From Certhia americana (Eukaryota; Chordata; Aves; Passeriformes; Certhiidae): a stretch of DNA of 64,000 nt. Position 1 is the first letter of the stretch. Every line of letters starts with the position of its first letter. The position numbers and the translations under genes were made by a program. Shown in pieces: positions 24,683 to 34,190 of this stretch. The stretch is taken from the NCBI GenBank assembly GCA_018697195.1, contig JAGMWU010000052.1, forward strand, positions 41,160 through 105,159, given 5' to 3'. The notes below the pieces were generated by a model. The model made no database searches and was not told the DNA's origin. It worked only from the letters and a program-made list of their open reading frames with translations.

Positions 24683-25316
24683 TGCAGTGTGTGCCTTCCC
24701 CAGCCCTCTTGGCTGTGGGGGCCATGGCTTGGGGACAAGTCACAGCAGCCAGCTGTGCTGGCAGCTGTCAGGTCACATCCAGCCTTGTCCCGTTGTGGTT
24801 CCTGCTGTGGCTTCAGGGGGTCTCGGTGCTGCAGGAAGGGGCCAAGAGAAACGGAGCCAAGAAATGCAGCTGCTACAATGATTTATTGTTTAGTGCTGGG
24901 GGTTCCAGGGTTCAGTTCAGGACAGTCACATCGTTCAGGTACAGAGACACTGACGGACAGAGACGCACTGGGGAGGCAGTGACAGCACAGCAAGTAAGGT
25001 TCAGAACAGACCCACTCTCCATTTCCAGTCTCTGAACCAGAAAGTACCAGCTTTTCCAGAACAATGAATCACTCAGTCTGTGTATAAAATTAAATATAAT
25101 TTATGCTTTGCTAATTGAAACCAAATACAAAATTCAATTTCCTGTGTATTCTAATGCTGACATTTGAATAGCTTTTTTTAAAAAAAGTGTTATTAACCTG
25201 ACTCTCATTTGACAGGCCTCTCTCTGGCCAGATAGAAAATAATCCCCCCATCCAGCCCCAGCTGCAGTGGGGCATACACGGGGCACATTTCCAAAGAACA
25301 AAACAAAATAACACCA

Positions 25317-25357
25317 CCCCCCACCCTAGCCCAGTCCCCATGCCCCCAGCCCACCCC
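25317..25357 (-). other. G-quadruplex cluster, seven G-runs
   Basis: On the plus strand, seven C-runs of 3-6 bases are separated by spacers of 1-3 bases; the minus strand therefore carries seven closely spaced G-runs. It lies about 2.3 kb beyond the HS3ST4 stop on the HS3ST4 sense strand. Confidence 0.55.
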
Positions 25358-26555
25358 AGGGTGACCTCCCAGCACTGCAGGGCTGGTAGCATCACAGCTG
25401 CACCTGGGGAGAGGGTTGGGGGGCTGGAGGGTCCTGTCCCACCATGCTGAGAGGTTGGTGTCCATGGAACAGGCACTCAGAGCAGAGGAGCAGGGTCTCT
25501 TCTCCCAGTGGGCACCCATCAGCTCCTGCCGAGCTGGAGATGGTGTTTGGTACAAAAATAAACCTCTGAATATATGGCAGAAATAACGGGAGTGAGTTTG
25601 GGGGTGGGCAGGGGGGCACAGCGTGTCCCCAGCCCACCCAGGAGCCACCAGAGCTGAACTCCTGGGTCAGGCAGCCAGAGCCACCAGCCCAGAACTCAGC
25701 CCAGCCCTACACCACGCTGTGGGGGCAACACTCTGGGTCAGGCAGAGATCCCAGACATCCCTCTGGGGAGGGGGACACTGGGCCTGGAGCCCCTTGTCCT
25801 CCATTCAGCATCTTGCACCAAATTATGCAGCAACAGGCTTCGTGTAGGACCTGCTCTGATATTTTAATAATGTGTGAAACACCGTAAGATTATTCTTATT
25901 ATATAATTCCAATTTTCCTGTAGTAATTTAGGAGTTTGTGGGTTTGTGAAAACTGTGCTATGTCAGGAGCTGTTTATAAATCTGGCCAGGCTGATGGGAA
26001 CTGACGTGATGCCAGCAGGGACCTCGCAGTGCCCCTCCAGCATGGGCCACGTAGTAAATGGTCCAAATGGCTTCAGCTCTTCTCATCCAATCCAAGGCAC
26101 CATTTCATGGCTAATGAGCCACACGACAGGCCCTGGAACCCTGAGCAGGGTCAGCTTGTCACCCAGTGGATGCAACAGTGATTTCATCCTGTTAGCTGTA
26201 GGGAGTTCTTTCACCTCAATCAGAACCAAGTCCTGGTCCTCCCTCAGCAACCCCATCCTGTGCCACTGCTGGGGACCTGCCCAGTGGGAGGGGGCTCTCA
26301 TGTGGCTGCACCCCAAACTGGAGATAGGCTTAGCCCTCATCAGAGCAAAGAGAGCTGCCAGCAGTGTCTGAGTGCCCTGAGAAATCACCATGTGAGGGAC
26401 CCTTCCAGCAGCTCTGCATTCCACCTTTTTTCCCCTCTGCCTGGTTTCCCACAGCAGCGGAGGTGGAACTGTGCAGTTGTGTGAAAGTGCTGCTTGTGTC
26501 TGCTGGGCCCAGCAAACAGCTCTCATGACACAGGGGAATCGAGTGGGGATATAGA

Positions 26556-26561
26556 TTTATT
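26556..26561 (-). promoter_or_regulatory. Candidate poly(A) signal AATAAA, distal
   Basis: Second AATAAA on the HS3ST4 strand, about 1.1 kb after the stop. It is followed on that strand by mixed sequence with a few GT-containing words. It is an alternative to the signal at 27207. Confidence 0.25.
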
Positions 26562-27206
26562 CTATAGTTTCTACCAGGATCTGCAAATTAGGGTGACTTG
26601 GTCATTTCCACTAGAAAGCACAGGTTTTGTGCGCTGAGCAGTGCTTGCCCTGGGAATTGATTGCTCTTTTGTAATTCTGAAGAAAGATGAAGGCTGTTTC
26701 CCTGTTCTGTGATCCCAGCTGTCCACAGCAAGCAGCAGGGATTGCATTTTAAAGGTGCACACAAGTGGCAGTGCCAGGGGTCCTGACCACAGTGCCGGGG
26801 CTGTGCCAGACCTCCACCCTGCAGCCACCCCCTGGCCATGGCTGGCTCCAGAGCACGGGCAGGGCATGGCACAGCCTGCCAGGAGCTGCTGCGTGGACAC
26901 GTGTGCCACCACACTGTGCCCTTGGCAGCCTGGCTGGGCATTGGGAGCCTGGCTCGCTCCTGGGAGTGTTCTTTCAGCTCCCAGGAGGGTGGAGACCTGG
27001 GAGGGGGGACCCCCAGTTCTCATCTCACTGAGCATCTCAGCAAAGAAGGAACAACTCTCTTCCAACAGTGGAGGTGCACCCATCAGTCAGAGGATGAGGC
27101 CAGGTGTCTGTGGCACTTGGTAAATTTTAGTTTTAGTGCAAGAAGTAAGTGAAATGTTTGGTGCAAATGAAGTTCCTGTACATAGTTCCTTCGCAGCATA
27201 ACTGGC

Positions 27207-27212
27207 TTTATT
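27207..27212 (-). promoter_or_regulatory. Candidate poly(A) signal AATAAA, proximal
   Basis: First AATAAA hexamer downstream of the HS3ST4 stop on the coding strand. Cleavage would be expected 10-30 bases further, near 27195-27180. The hexamer is common by chance in such AT-containing DNA, so this is only a candidate. Confidence 0.3.
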
Positions 27213-27687
27213 CCTTCCACACACAAAGACCAGTGTGCGTGTGAGTGCACAAGGCCTGAATTTACCAGATCTGATGCTGCTGTTTGGGCAAAACTAAAGT
27301 GCAGGGCAGGAGAAATCAAATCTATGGGTTTGTCCCAGTGCTGGGTTTTGGGAGCCACCCCGTCGCTGTGGCAGGTCTGGTGCCACCTGCCTGGCTGCCA
27401 GGGGGACACCGGCAGCGGAACGTCCACACAAAATGCTCCATCCCCCTGAGTAGCCTTGCTCACCCTGCCTCCTCCTCCTCCCACGTGCCCCTGACCACCA
27501 GCACTGCCCCAGGGGACAGGCCACTCCAGTTCCAGAACTGGACATATGGGGTGGCTTCTGCTGCAGCCCTGACAACACAAGAGCCTGCTACACAGCGGGC
27601 TGAGCCTCTGGCCCCAAGAGAGTTTAGGGTCTCAAACGATGATTCACATCCCAAAAACAAAAAAGATTTTTTCCTGATTTTGTGGTT
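27207..27687 (-). other. HS3ST4: Inferred HS3ST4 3' UTR (minimum extent)
   Basis: Sequence directly after the TAG stop on the minus strand. The first canonical AATAAA met on that strand is at 27212-27207, about 480 bases after the stop, so transcription must reach at least there if this signal is used. No strong GT-rich downstream element follows it. A second AATAAA at 26561-26556 would give a UTR of about 1.1 kb. Which signal is used cannot be decided from sequence. Confidence 0.45.
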
Positions 27688-28324
27688 CTACTTATCATTT
27701 TCTTCCTGCTCCCACTGGAAATCTTGGCCTGTCATTTGGTAAAACATGACATTGAAGGGTTTGTAAAACTTCCGCAGTCTGTGGATGACATCTGGGTCTA
27801 TTTTGGGGTGAGTTCGACCCTTGGACTTGCCCAAACACCGGGGAGCACTGCTGTCCTCTGGCTTCTTTAGACAGGGAAACCCCTTCGTTTTATTAAAATA
27901 AAAATGCTTCTCTGTCACAATCCTCTTGAGGCCTAAGAAGTCCTGGACCTTGGCCATTTCCCCAGCTGGGTCAGTGATGAGCCTCTCACCACTGACAAAC
28001 AAGATCTGGGAGAGGGGGAAGTACTGGAGCCAGTTTTCCAAGTGCAGGGCATAAATCCCAATGCGAATAGCACTCCAAGAGGCATCAATCAGCCCCAGGG
28101 TCCGGTTCTTGAAGGCCAGCACCTCAAATGTGGGGATCTCTGGCTTCTTGGAGAGCGTCTGTGTGTAGTCCGAGATGGCGCGGGTGACGGGGTTGCGCAC
28201 CACCACGATCAGCTTCGTGTCCTTGGCCATGGAGTGGATGCGCCTGGGGGCCTCGTTGGTCACAAAGTAGCTGGGGGTCTTCTCCATGGTGATCTGGCCA
28301 TCCAGAGTCTTGGGCATCACGTTC
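27688..28324 (-). CDS. HS3ST4: HS3ST4 terminal exon: C-terminal part of heparan sulfate 3-O-sulfotransferase 4
   Basis: The enzyme transfers sulfate from PAPS to the 3-OH of glucosamine in heparan sulfate; it is a Golgi type II membrane protein that makes gD-type 3-O-sulfated sites. The exon encodes 211 residues and a TAG stop, with no frameshift. Numbering from the first whole codon (Asn1): EKTPSYF at 14-20; [14 protein letters not shown] at 40-53, whose Arg43 and Ser51 match the PAPS 3'-phosphate-binding pair of the family; Cys151 and Cys163, the conserved disulfide around a variable loop; GKSKGR at 165-170, the second PAPS-contact loop; sequons NRT at 73 and NKT at 144. The tail after FQWE resembles HS3ST4 rather than HS3ST2, 3A1/3B1, 5 or 6 (paralogue call from memory of the family). 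The first base completes an Arg codon begun in exon 1, so the splice is phase 2. The GTG at 28318-28320 and the ATG after it are internal codons, not starts. The first PAPS loop and catalytic Glu lie in exon 1, outside the window. Confidence 0.93.
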
Positions 28325-28351
28325 CTGTGCAGAAGCAGAGGAGGTGGTTAG
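28325..28351 (-). promoter_or_regulatory. HS3ST4: Splice acceptor of HS3ST4 intron 1 with branch-point candidate
   Basis: Reading the minus strand, AG at 28326-28325 directly precedes the first exon base (28324). Upstream is a pyrimidine-rich run broken by a few purines, and a CTAAC branch-point candidate lies at 28351-28347, about 23 bases from the junction. Reading frame, homology boundary and acceptor all agree, so the exon edge is well supported. Confidence 0.88.
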
Positions 28352-29041
28352 CGAGGGGCCAGCAGGGGTGGTGGGACACACAGCAGGAGGATACTGTCAC
28401 TCCCGTGTGACCCCCAGACCTGAGTCATTCCAGCTTTGTTTCTTCTCAGCCATGGTGGGCACCCAAAATGTAAAATCAGCCTTGGTGACACATTATGCAG
28501 ACAGTTTGCCATAGGGACATGTAGACCAAAGCTAATTGACACTAAACCTGCACAATACCTGCCTGTTCAGAAGCCATCTGCTCCCATTTGCTCAATTAAG
28601 CCTATTCACTCCAGAGCCGTGCGGAGCGGCGCAGTTCGGATTACACAGGACCTTTTGTTATGATGACATGCTTTTAAATGTCTCAGCTAATAAAACTTAA
28701 TACAGAATAAGATCCCTTGCTTCTAGTACAATAATTAAATTTATTTACTATCTTGTGTGTGAGAAAGAATGACTTTTCTTTTATCTCTAATTCACATGCT
28801 CTGTCAATAATTAATTGCTGCTGGGTTTTGAGCTTCCTGTGCAAGCACTTTTATTAGCCAAAAGGAATTTGCCTACTGGATAAATTAGCATGTAGCAAGA
28901 TTTTCCTGGATAGCATATTACCATATTGTAAAATGAAACTGCAGGGAGATAGCAGTTATGTCTAAGAAAATGAAGAGGTAAATTCTTGTCCCAGTGCCAC
29001 CAGTTAAAGATGATCATAGCCAGCCAGAGGGTTTTAAGTGA

Positions 29042-29100
29042 TCCCAGAATCACAGAATAAGCTGACTTGGAAGGGACCCACAGATGTCCCCTGCACGAGC
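29042..29100 (-). repeat. CR1 LINE 3' terminus, minus orientation
   Basis: The plus strand reads cccagaatcacagaataagc followed by a cttggaagggaccca-type word, the reverse complement of a CR1 3' end. It is short and truncated; the boundary on the 29100 side is uncertain. It lies in HS3ST4 intron 1. Confidence 0.75.
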
Positions 29101-32100
29101 GTCACAGCCTCGCTCACACCTGTGCTGCCAGGTGGCACTGGGGCTGGAGGCTGTGCCACAGCCAGGGACCTGCCTGGTGCTCACAGGGTGGCCCTGGCTG
29201 TGACAGCCCAGCCCTGCCACAGTGCCAAGCACAGGAACGGGGCCCTGCACTGGGCAGATCTCCTGTGTCAGACACGGAGGATGGCGATGCCCATGGCCTT
29301 GCAGGATTACCCCTTTGTACTGCAACTATTTTTAGTACAAACATATGGGGAGGAAACAACGTGAATTCGCCTGAAATGGTTCTGTGACAGCACCTTGGAC
29401 AGCGACAGCCACTGCGATGCTGACGTCAAACTGCTGGGCCCCAGGAAAACCCATTTCAGGAATAACACAGCTGAAGCCTGGAGCAGAAGCAGATGATAGG
29501 CACAGCCTGCTAGATGTGCCTGCCAGTGTCCCCTCGTTTTTTGCTGCTAAAGGCATCAACTGGCTTTAACGCCCCTGTAATTTGTGTATCCATGGCTGCT
29601 GCCATCCAGCCCACCAGGCTTGTTCTGCTGAGATGCTTTTGGGGGTGATGAGGGGTCTCCTGCCAAGGCAAGAGTGAGGGTGGGTTTGGAGCTGCCACAG
29701 GGCTGCCAGTGTCCTCAGCATTTGGGGTGAAGAGGCTGGTGTTGCTGTGGCTGCCTCTGTCCTGCTGCAGAAGCTTTCCTGTTGAACAGTGTCAGGCTGA
29801 TACCAGCAGGGCTGTAGGACTCCCTGTCCCAGGGCTGGTGGGACAGGCTCTAGAGGGAATCCCATCCCTCTGGCACCAGGTCCTGCTGGAGCAGCCTTCC
29901 CAACAGCAAGGCTCCTGCAAGCCTGTCCTCAGCCCAGAGAATTCTGGTCCTCCATGCACGCCTTGCATCAGCCACTTGAAGGAAGCAAGGATTAGTCAGA
30001 ACGGTGCATCTGGAGGTATTTACTCCTTTAAGAAAACCCTGAACAAATTAAGAGGGATAGGAGCACTTGGGGACTGCAGATGCTGCAGAATTACAGACCA
30101 GCTTCCCTGGGGGATACAGTACCCAGATTTAACAGCCCCATGGGAAGGAAGCAGCTTTTATGGCTAAGCACATCACAGCAAGACCCACGGTATGATCAGA
30201 GATGAGCCCTTGGGTTCCCACTGCTGTACGACAGGGGGTGGAGGAGTGGCAGGTGCTGCCACCAGCAACTCCTTGCCCACTGTCACAGCCCATGGCCACC
30301 AGAACGCAGAGTGACCCAGCAAGGACCAGAGCCACGAGGGTGTCCCTTCCCCACAGCAGCACCAAGTGCCCCAGGGCATCTGGTTTGGTTTGTATAAAAC
30401 AAACACACTGGGGGTTTATAAAAGAAACATGAACAAACATGTTAATTACAACTGCCCATTCAGAGGATGTTACCACAATAAACAGGAGACAAGAAATTGC
30501 AGAGCTAATAATCCAGAAGTGTTGCCACATTTAAGGACTATGTTTAACTCCGTGCACAATAAAGACAAATGGATGGATGGGCTGCCCCTGAGGAGAAAAA
30601 GTGGGGAAGCCCTAGCCAAGAAAAAGAGGAGGAGAAGGAGATTCAGCTTTTGCTGTACAGTTGTAAGCATAAAGCTGGAAGCCACAGTGAGTCCTCAAGA
30701 CACCCTGGCCTGGACTGTGGCTCTGGGACATAGACAGAGAAAAGCTTTACCCCGGACTCTGGACATAGATAGAGAAAGGCTTTACCCCAAACTCTGCTGT
30801 GTTTCAGAGTCCCTCCCCATGTGCTGCCCTGCTGGAGCAGGTGCTGATCTACTCTGTGCAGGTGAAGGAGGCTTGAGCCTGCAGCCCCAGGGCCAGGTGC
30901 CCTGCGTGCAGCCGGGGGCACACGATAACTGCTGCCAAAGGGAGAGTGGCACACGGCACGGCCGGCCCCTGCTGCTGGGAATAACAAGGGTGTTAAAGCT
31001 GGAGCAACCGAGCCTCTGGCACGGCAGGAATGCTCCTCAGAGCAGTTAACCTTCACAGAGCTGCTGCCATGTGCTCTGCCCTAATTGTGTATGTGCCGAT
31101 GGAATTCTAACCAGCTCTGTGTGTGCAGGCAGAGCAGCGCTCCGCAGCACTCTCCTGCAGTGGCTGATGCAGAGCAGTTTGCAGCGTGGGGTAGGGCTTT
31201 GCTCCCTCTGAAACACATTTTGGCTTTCCTTGCAGTGTTTGTCCCTTTTGAGGCCAGTCTGGCTGCTGAAGATACCACAGAGTCACTGCAGCTGATGTGT
31301 CTGTGCAGGGCACTGCAGGGGTGAAGTGCTGGAATGGGATGTGCCCACTCATGGCTCTGCCAATGGTGTCTCCCCTCCTGCACCTTTTCTCTCCCCATCA
31401 CTGCTCTCCTGAAAAAAGGAGCAATGACAACAATCCACTGGCAGAAGCTCTGCTGACCCAGGCATGAACAAACCCTCTGCTCCCCTGTGGGACAGATGTC
31501 CCCTCGTGCTCGTTGGTGCAGCATCACCACACTGTGCAATGCCAAAACTGAACTCTCATGCTGGCCTTGGGGCCAGGAGTTCCCTCATCCTCCAAGCAGA
31601 TGATCCAATATACATTACTGAGTGCTTGCCTGGGTTTTTGATATTTCTCTCCTTTCCTGCTCATTCCCCAGTGCTGTTCCCGGAGGCTGAGGAGGGCGAG
31701 ACTGCTCTGTGCCCCCTGGCACCCCTGAGCTGCACAGGGCCTTGCTGCTGTCACTCCTCCAGGTTTCTGCTCTGTGCAGGGAAGGTCCCCAAGCCCTGTG
31801 GGTGGCAGGCAGAACAGCTGGCTCCCGCCTGCCCTGGACTTGGAGCAGAGGCCAGCTCTAAGCCCTCATTGGGAAAATGTGCTGTAGTAATTGTTCTTAA
31901 CTGCTGGCTTCAAACAAGCTCTTTATTTTCAAAGGATACATTTTATAAATTTGTGAATTTGCATGTTGCCAAAATCCCCTTGTGGTTTATTTAAATCCAG
32001 ATTATCTTGTTTATTCCTTCAGTCACAGCTGTCATTTATCTCTGTGTAGGCAGCTTGTTCACGATGTTGCAGGTTTCCTGCAATCCCACTCAAAAGGAGT

Positions 32101-32329
32101 CTTTGTTAACTGTATTTTCATGTTCTCCACAAGAGAAAAAAAGTTCATAGCAACTCCCAGGACTTGGGGAATCGCAGAGGAGGACACGGATTTGCACGGC
32201 TGCCATGGAAAGTGGAAATGGCCAGGTGCTGCAAGTGTCACCTGCCCACAGAGCTCCTCTGCTGCTCCTTGGGGTGGAGCAAACAGCTGCTTTTGTCTTC
32301 TGAAAAGACAAACATGAATCCTTTTTCTT
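29101..32329. other. Intron 1 segment before the CpG island
   Basis: Mixed composition with the 36-bp duplication (30721). An exact octamer word ATTTGCAT (POU-type) occurs at 31957-31964 in an AT-rich patch (31870-32160). No exon recognised. Confidence 0.5.
30721..30791. repeat. Tandem duplication of about 36 bp
   Basis: Copies at 30721-30756 and 30757-30791, alike apart from a few substitutions and one base of length. Confidence 0.75.
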
Positions 32330-32830
32330 TTTATTATTAACACATTCCGGTGTAATTGCTTGAGCTGTCAGCTGTGACCTGCCAGTAATTCAGCAGGCGT
32401 GGGACTGTCAAGGGGAGAGCGGCATTGCAGCTGAGCCCGCAGCACGCATTAAAAGCAGAACCCATTTGCTATAAGCCCCCGAGTCAAATCTCTTGTTGAA
32501 TTTGTTCAAACATAAATTTACAGCTGAATTTACATAGGTTTAATGTTTTATAATCTTTTCAGTCTGTGAATCTATATTCAAGAGTGAGTGCATTAGCTCA
32601 GAAATATTGTGCTTAACGCTGAAAATAATTTTAATCTCTCCAAAGTCCAATCCTTTGCACATCACTAAACCTCAGAAGCCAATCCCTTCTAATAAGAGAC
32701 ACAAAACTTGCATCTGTCGCTGCCTAATAGATTCACATTGCTCTAATTCAAACAGCTCACATATGTCTGTTAAAAAGCACTAAAAGCAAACTATAAAGCC
32801 TTTTCAGAAAAGCGGGTGCCAGTTCCAACT
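32330..32830. other. AT-rich intronic island, candidate conserved noncoding element
   Basis: About 500 bases of unique sequence with words such as gtaattcagcaggcg, acataaatttacagctg and gaaaataattttaatc. It lies about 450 bp from the X-box CpG island and has no open frame of interest. Confidence 0.4.
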
Positions 32831-33332
32831 GGGGGCCAAACCATCCCCAGGAGACTCACTGGAAGAATTTAATGGTTAGGAATCTGGTGGCTGGGAGAAG
32901 GGGGTGAACCACCCCTCTGTGATTTGTGTTCTGCTTTCGCAGGGTTTATAACCCCAAATTAGTGGCTGGCTGTACTGCTGGTTTCCCTCTCCAAGGCAAG
33001 GAGCTTTCCCACTTCCCAGAGTTTCCAAAGCCATTCCCTGTCCATGTAGAACACCTGAGGGGCACTTTGGGATGGCAAGGACACATCTTTGCTCTGTGCC
33101 AGCCATGGCCCTGGTGTCCCCCAGGTCGTGCAGGATGTGGGAGCCCAGGACGCTGCAGCTGGAGTGGGGACAGCCCCGGACCCCAGAGCAGCCAGGGAAC
33201 AAGAAGCAGCTGGGGTTTGGGAGTGTCTCCGTGCCCCTCAGCAGGGCCAGCCCCACTCCCATCGCTGCCAGGGCTGCCCGGAGCCGTCCATCCCTCTGTC
33301 CGCAGCACCGGCCGGATGGAGCGCGCTCCCGG

Positions 33333-33346
33333 GTTGCCATACCAAC
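33333..33346 (+). promoter_or_regulatory. X-box (RFX-type) motif 1
   Basis: GTTGCCATACCAAC matches the two-half-site RFX consensus (GTTNCC, two-base spacer, GGNAAC) with one substitution in the right half. It lies 75 bp from the perfect X-box at 33408. Confidence 0.5.
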
Positions 33347-33407
33347 GCAGGTGCTAACGCGTGTTGACTAACTGAGAGCTGATCTGATCAGAGAATGGCA
33401 GCTTGGC

Positions 33408-33421
33408 GTTGCCATGGCAAC
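33408..33421. promoter_or_regulatory. X-box (RFX-type) motif 2, perfect palindrome
   Basis: GTTGCCATGGCAAC is a perfect 14-bp palindrome and an exact full-site RFX consensus. The inverted CCAAT at 33433 begins 11 bases after it. Confidence 0.65.
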
Positions 33422-34166
33422 CGAGATGCCGAATTGGAAACCGTGCCAATAGCAAAGGTATCGGGATGCGGCGAGTGCGGGGCTGCGGGCCCCCGCTGGG
33501 TACCCACCCTCTCGGGCTGCCCCTGGGCAGGTAGGGCGGCTCAGAGCACCCCACGGCAGCTCGGCTGCACCTCAGGAGCCTCCCCCAGCACCTCCAGCTC
33601 CCCTGCTCTGTCCCTCGCTGCCCGCTGTCCTGGCAGCCGTGCCCGGGGTCGGGGCCGCTCCCCGCAGAACCCGCCCCGCACTGCCCGCAGAGGGGATGCT
33701 GATCAGGAGAACCACTCCAGACACACCCCCAGACACCGAGGAACATGCCTTTGGAGCACAGCCTATTTCTAACGTGATTTTTCACAATATCGCCTGGTCT
33801 AGAGTGCAACAATCACAATGAACGGGCTTCTGTGTCTCCACAAAATGCAAAATCTTTAACGGCTCATTGGCATGTGCTTAAGTTGGCCTGGATAAGAAGT
33901 TACTCCTGAGAACCTGCTATTGATTCTGTCAAGGATTCAAAGGGTTTATAGGCATCGCTCAAGATCTCTTTAGTACTTGTACCTTCTTAATGGCTCTCAT
34001 CACCGATAGAACTGGAAACATCCTGCAGCACCATGGACATCGGCTGTCTCTGTGCCAGGACTCGCCTCGCTGCTGCCCAGGGCTCCAAACAGCCGGGCGA
34101 GCTTCCTTGGCATCCCGAGCCTTTCTGCAGCTCCTCCGGGCTCTTTTAGGAGGTGCGGCAGATGCC

Positions 34167-34190
34167 GGGGCTAGGGAAAGGGGCGGGGGG
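34167..34190 (+). other. G-quadruplex motif with GC box
   Basis: Four G-runs of 4, 3, 4 and 6 with loops of 3, 3 and 1 bases. The last two runs form a GGGGCGGGG Sp1-type box. It lies about 470 bp beyond the CpG island, so it may be part of the same regulatory cluster. Confidence 0.55.

Larger units (their letters stand above)
24683..27206. other. Region beyond the HS3ST4 3' end
   Basis: Mixed DNA with AT-rich patches (25030-25220, 25840-25990), the G-quadruplex cluster at 25317 and a distal AATAAA for HS3ST4. It may be partly 3' UTR if a distal poly(A) site is used. Confidence 0.5.
33290..33700. promoter_or_regulatory. Intronic CpG island with X-box and CCAAT motifs (promoter-like)
   Basis: I count about 33 CpG dinucleotides in 33301-33700, while flanking DNA is clearly CpG-poor. 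The island holds two RFX-type X-boxes (33333-33346 and 33408-33421), an inverted CCAAT at 33433-33437 and a direct CCAAT at 33446-33450. RFX plus NF-Y sites close together are a known promoter arrangement, for example in ciliary and MHC class II genes. On the plus strand a good splice-donor match (CAG then GTAGGG) sits at 33528-33536, so a short first exon antisense to HS3ST4 is conceivable. No open frame here resembles a known protein. A promoter of a noncoding RNA, an alternative HS3ST4 promoter, or an intronic enhancer are all possible. Confidence 0.55.

Noticed and set aside
24477..24881. Leu/Val/Phe-rich membrane-like protein
   Set aside because: The hydrophobic run is a translation of the hexamer minisatellite.
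28316..28320. GTG/ATG at the start of the HS3ST4 open frame as a translation start
   Set aside because: The family continues upstream in exon 1, and an AG acceptor with a branch-point word sits directly before the exon; these are internal Val and Met codons.
27688..28324. HS3ST2 or HS3ST3A1/3B1 as the identity of the exon
   Set aside because: The [19 protein letters not shown] loop and the C-terminal extension after FQWE fit HS3ST4 best from recalled family sequences; a phylogeny would settle it.
28042..28410. Plus-strand open frame across the HS3ST4 exon
   Set aside because: Antisense shadow of the real coding exon.
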